Positions 62,491-64,000 of a DNA stretch of 64,000 nt are shown here, piece after piece. This stretch comes from Litoribrevibacter albus (GTDB taxonomy: Bacteria; Pseudomonadota; Gammaproteobacteria; Pseudomonadales; Litoribrevibacteraceae), in assembly GCF_030159995.1 (NCBI RefSeq), contig NZ_BSNM01000006.1, positions 153,775 through 217,774 on the forward strand, in the 5' to 3' direction. The notes beneath the pieces were generated by a model. That model did not search any database, was not told where the DNA came from, and worked only from the letters and a program-made list of their open reading frames with translations. The position numbers and the translations under genes are program-made. Within the stretch, counting starts at the first letter, position 1; every line of letters begins with the position of its first letter.

Positions 62491-63789
62491 ATGATGACTA
62501 ATTCTACTGTACGCCTCACCTTGTGTGGGTGCGTTATATGCTGTTCTGCATTAACCCGAGCCGAGCTTGTTCCTATGGGGGATGAAGAGCTCTCCAGTAT
62601 GTCCGGGCAAGCGTTTATCACAATTGATGAGCCAGATCCTATTGTTCAGGACACAACAACCTATAAATACACTCGAATCAATTTAGGTATGGATATTGAA
62701 GCCATTCTCACCGCTGATGAGTTGGTACTCGGTAAGTATCAAGATGATCGAGATATAACAAACTCGGGCGCTGATATTGATATGAGGGATCTTGCGTTAG
62801 GTAAATACTTTAATCCGCATGACTATTATCAGGTGAACAGTCAGGGGGATATTGTCTATGGCAGTGATGGTTATCCAAAGCCTGATCCTTCCAAATTCCC
62901 AATTAATCCTGCGACGGGGCGGCAGTATGAAATGTCTGATGCGGGTGCGCCGATGCCATTCAGTATTAAAGATCCATACATAGAGTTTGCATTCAAAGAA
63001 GAAAATGGCGTGCAAAGTATTGCTGGGTTTAGATTGGGCTTTGGTGGTGCCTCAGGTGCATTTACTACGGATATCGCTTCGCTATCAGGAAACCTTGATG
63101 TAGTCATTGAGGATACGGCTCAGGCGTTAGGGACTCAGGACCCAGATGGCTTCTTTGGGATTCTATTGAAATATGTTGCCCCATTACTTTTGGGGGACAG
63201 TAAGCTTTCAACGCGTGCTGTTCTTCAACAGGGCCCTGATGATCCGAATCCGGGACAAAAGTTGGATTATCGCGCAACGCATATTGGTGTAGAGGATGGC
63301 ACAAACTTTCGGGTAGATGCGAGTGATGTGGGGACATTAAATTGGTTTCTGTTGAAAACGTCCATGGATTTATTTGCGCCACCGGAATCTGGCGCCACAA
63401 CGACATGTACAAGTCGGAATTGGCTGGGGAGTTGTACTGGTGGGGATATCGACTTGTATACAAGTGATTGCCAGGTAGCAGGGATTGAAACTTGCTTTCC
63501 GCTAAATAAATATCAAACGTTGGATATTGGTAATGGGGAAGAGGCAGGAGGAATGTTTTTGGGAGTGCAGGTAGAGCAACTCCCTTGGCGAAGTGATGTT
63601 TTTATTCCTGCTGATCCAAATGATCCGTTAACTGATGGTGAGTATGTAGAAGGAATTATGCATGCCGGTAAAGGCTTTTATCTAAATATTCCTACGGGTG
63701 GAATTAATTTGGATCTCAAGCAGGCGGTAAATAATGGTTTGCCACGGCATTCAACTCGTTATACGGATGCAAGTTTGGGATTATTTTGA
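62491..63789 (+). CDS. FilA-like exported protein (DUF6160-type N-terminus)
   Basis: The protein has 432 residues from the ATG at 62491, with AAGAGA upstream. A signal peptide (cut after about 24, ending TRA) is followed by LVPMGDEELSSMSGQAFITID, the signature of a group of secreted, filament-associated proteins such as FilA of Acinetobacter. The rest is Gly/Asp-rich with several likely beta strands and paired Cys (TTTCTSRNWLGSCTGG; YTSDCQVAGIETCF). It is likely periplasmic or surface-exposed. Its role is unknown; a link to pilus-like appendages is inferred from the FilA similarity. The end (after LGLF) could be natural or truncated. Confidence 0.6.
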   Translation: MMTNSTVRLTLCGCVICCSALTRAELVPMGDEELSSMSGQAFITIDEPDPIVQDTTTYKYTRINLGMDIEAILTADELVLGKYQDDRDITNSGADIDMRDLALGKYFNPHDYYQVNSQGDIVYGSDGYPKPDPSKFPINPATGRQYEMSDAGAPMPFSIKDPYIEFAFKEENGVQSIAGFRLGFGGASGAFTTDIASLSGNLDVVIEDTAQALGTQDPDGFFGILLKYVAPLLLGDSKLSTRAVLQQGPDDPNPGQKLDYRATHIGVEDGTNFRVDASDVGTLNWFLLKTSMDLFAPPESGATTTCTSRNWLGSCTGGDIDLYTSDCQVAGIETCFPLNKYQTLDIGNGEEAGGMFLGVQVEQLPWRSDVFIPADPNDPLTDGEYVEGIMHAGKGFYLNIPTGGINLDLKQAVNNGLPRHSTRYTDASLGLF

Positions 63790-64000
63790 ATTAAATAATC
63801 AATTCTTCGTTATTTGGTCATTAGTTTTACTGGATATTGAAAATCCAAACGATAATTTCCGTTGGTTAAATGCTGTCCAGATGTTGAGTTGTTGTCGGAG
63901 GTTTGTGCTTTGGATAGGGTGGTTTTGAGTGCTTTTTGATCGGTGTTGATGGTTCTTTGAGCGATTTAAAATTAATTTGAGTTTTTTTGAATTTTTTATG
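63790..64000 (+). other. Window end after the FilA-like gene
   Basis: This AT-rich stretch of 211 bases holds no terminator of clear quality and no supported gene. An ATG at the very last bases (63998-64000) could begin a gene outside the window. Confidence 0.4.

Noticed and set aside
62461..62493. TTG at 62461 as start of the FilA-like gene
   Set aside because: It would put ten polar residues before the signal peptide. The ATG at 62491 has a ribosome site and gives a normal signal.

Overview
The window is a 64 kb piece of a gammaproteobacterial chromosome. By eye it has moderate GC (mid-to-high 40s percent) and almost only core genes. Gene content and order point to the Pseudomonadales/Oceanospirillales side of the class, probably a marine, flagellated organism with type IV pili. 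From memory of P. aeruginosa, three of its blocks are joined here: ahpA-serB-fimX through dnaB, bamD-rluD-pgeF-clpB, and ilvBHC-pssA. EF-P modification differs: epmB and epmA flank efp, as in enterobacteria, rather than the rhamnosylation route of pseudomonads. No tRNA, rRNA, CRISPR array, insertion sequence or prophage gene was recognised.

Region by region. 1-5 kb: the end of a FAD-linked 2-hydroxyacid dehydrogenase overlapping a YcgM-like FAH protein, an orphan GspE/PilB-type ATPase, an SDR, and a porin. 5-10 kb: alr, cmoM, a 7TM-DISM diguanylate cyclase (NicD-like) and a DUF4288 gene. 10-17 kb: an AhpA-like degenerate cyclase divergent from serB, then a FimX-like protein with its upstream PilZ-like partner. 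17-20 kb: epmB/efp/epmA. 20-26 kb: psd, a tandem rhodanese, an HDOD protein with a FliA-type promoter, motA, motB. 26-37.8 kb: rsgA, orn, queG, then tsaE-amiB-mutL-miaA-hfq-hflX-hflK-hflC. 38-48.5 kb: DUF2065, hisZ, purA, rnr, rlmB, a DUF2059 gene, rpsF-rpsR-orf-rplI and dnaB. 48.5-56 kb: mqo, bamD, rluD, pgeF, and clpB behind a good sigma-32 promoter. 56-64 kb: a lipoprotein alpha/beta hydrolase, a DUF4124 protein, ilvB-ilvH-ilvC, pssA, and a FilA-like secreted protein.

Functional threads. Surface behaviour and c-di-GMP recur: GGEEF cyclase, FimX-like receptor, PilZ-like protein, HDOD protein, MotAB stator, pilus-type ATPase, FilA-like protein. A second thread is translation and RNA quality control: EF-P with its enzymes, RsgA, Orn, QueG, TsaE, MiaA, Hfq, HflX, RNase R, RlmB, RluD, S6, S18, L9. 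No wholly new multi-gene system was found. The most notable observations are regulatory or structural: an exact 18-bp inverted repeat between motB and rsgA, an intrinsic terminator between motA and motB, FliA-type promoter boxes, a possible shine-dalgarno-masking rpsF leader, structured DNA before ilvB, degenerate catalytic sites in the FimX-like and AhpA-like proteins, and changes from the P. aeruginosa gene order (no nnr, relocated alr/nicD block).
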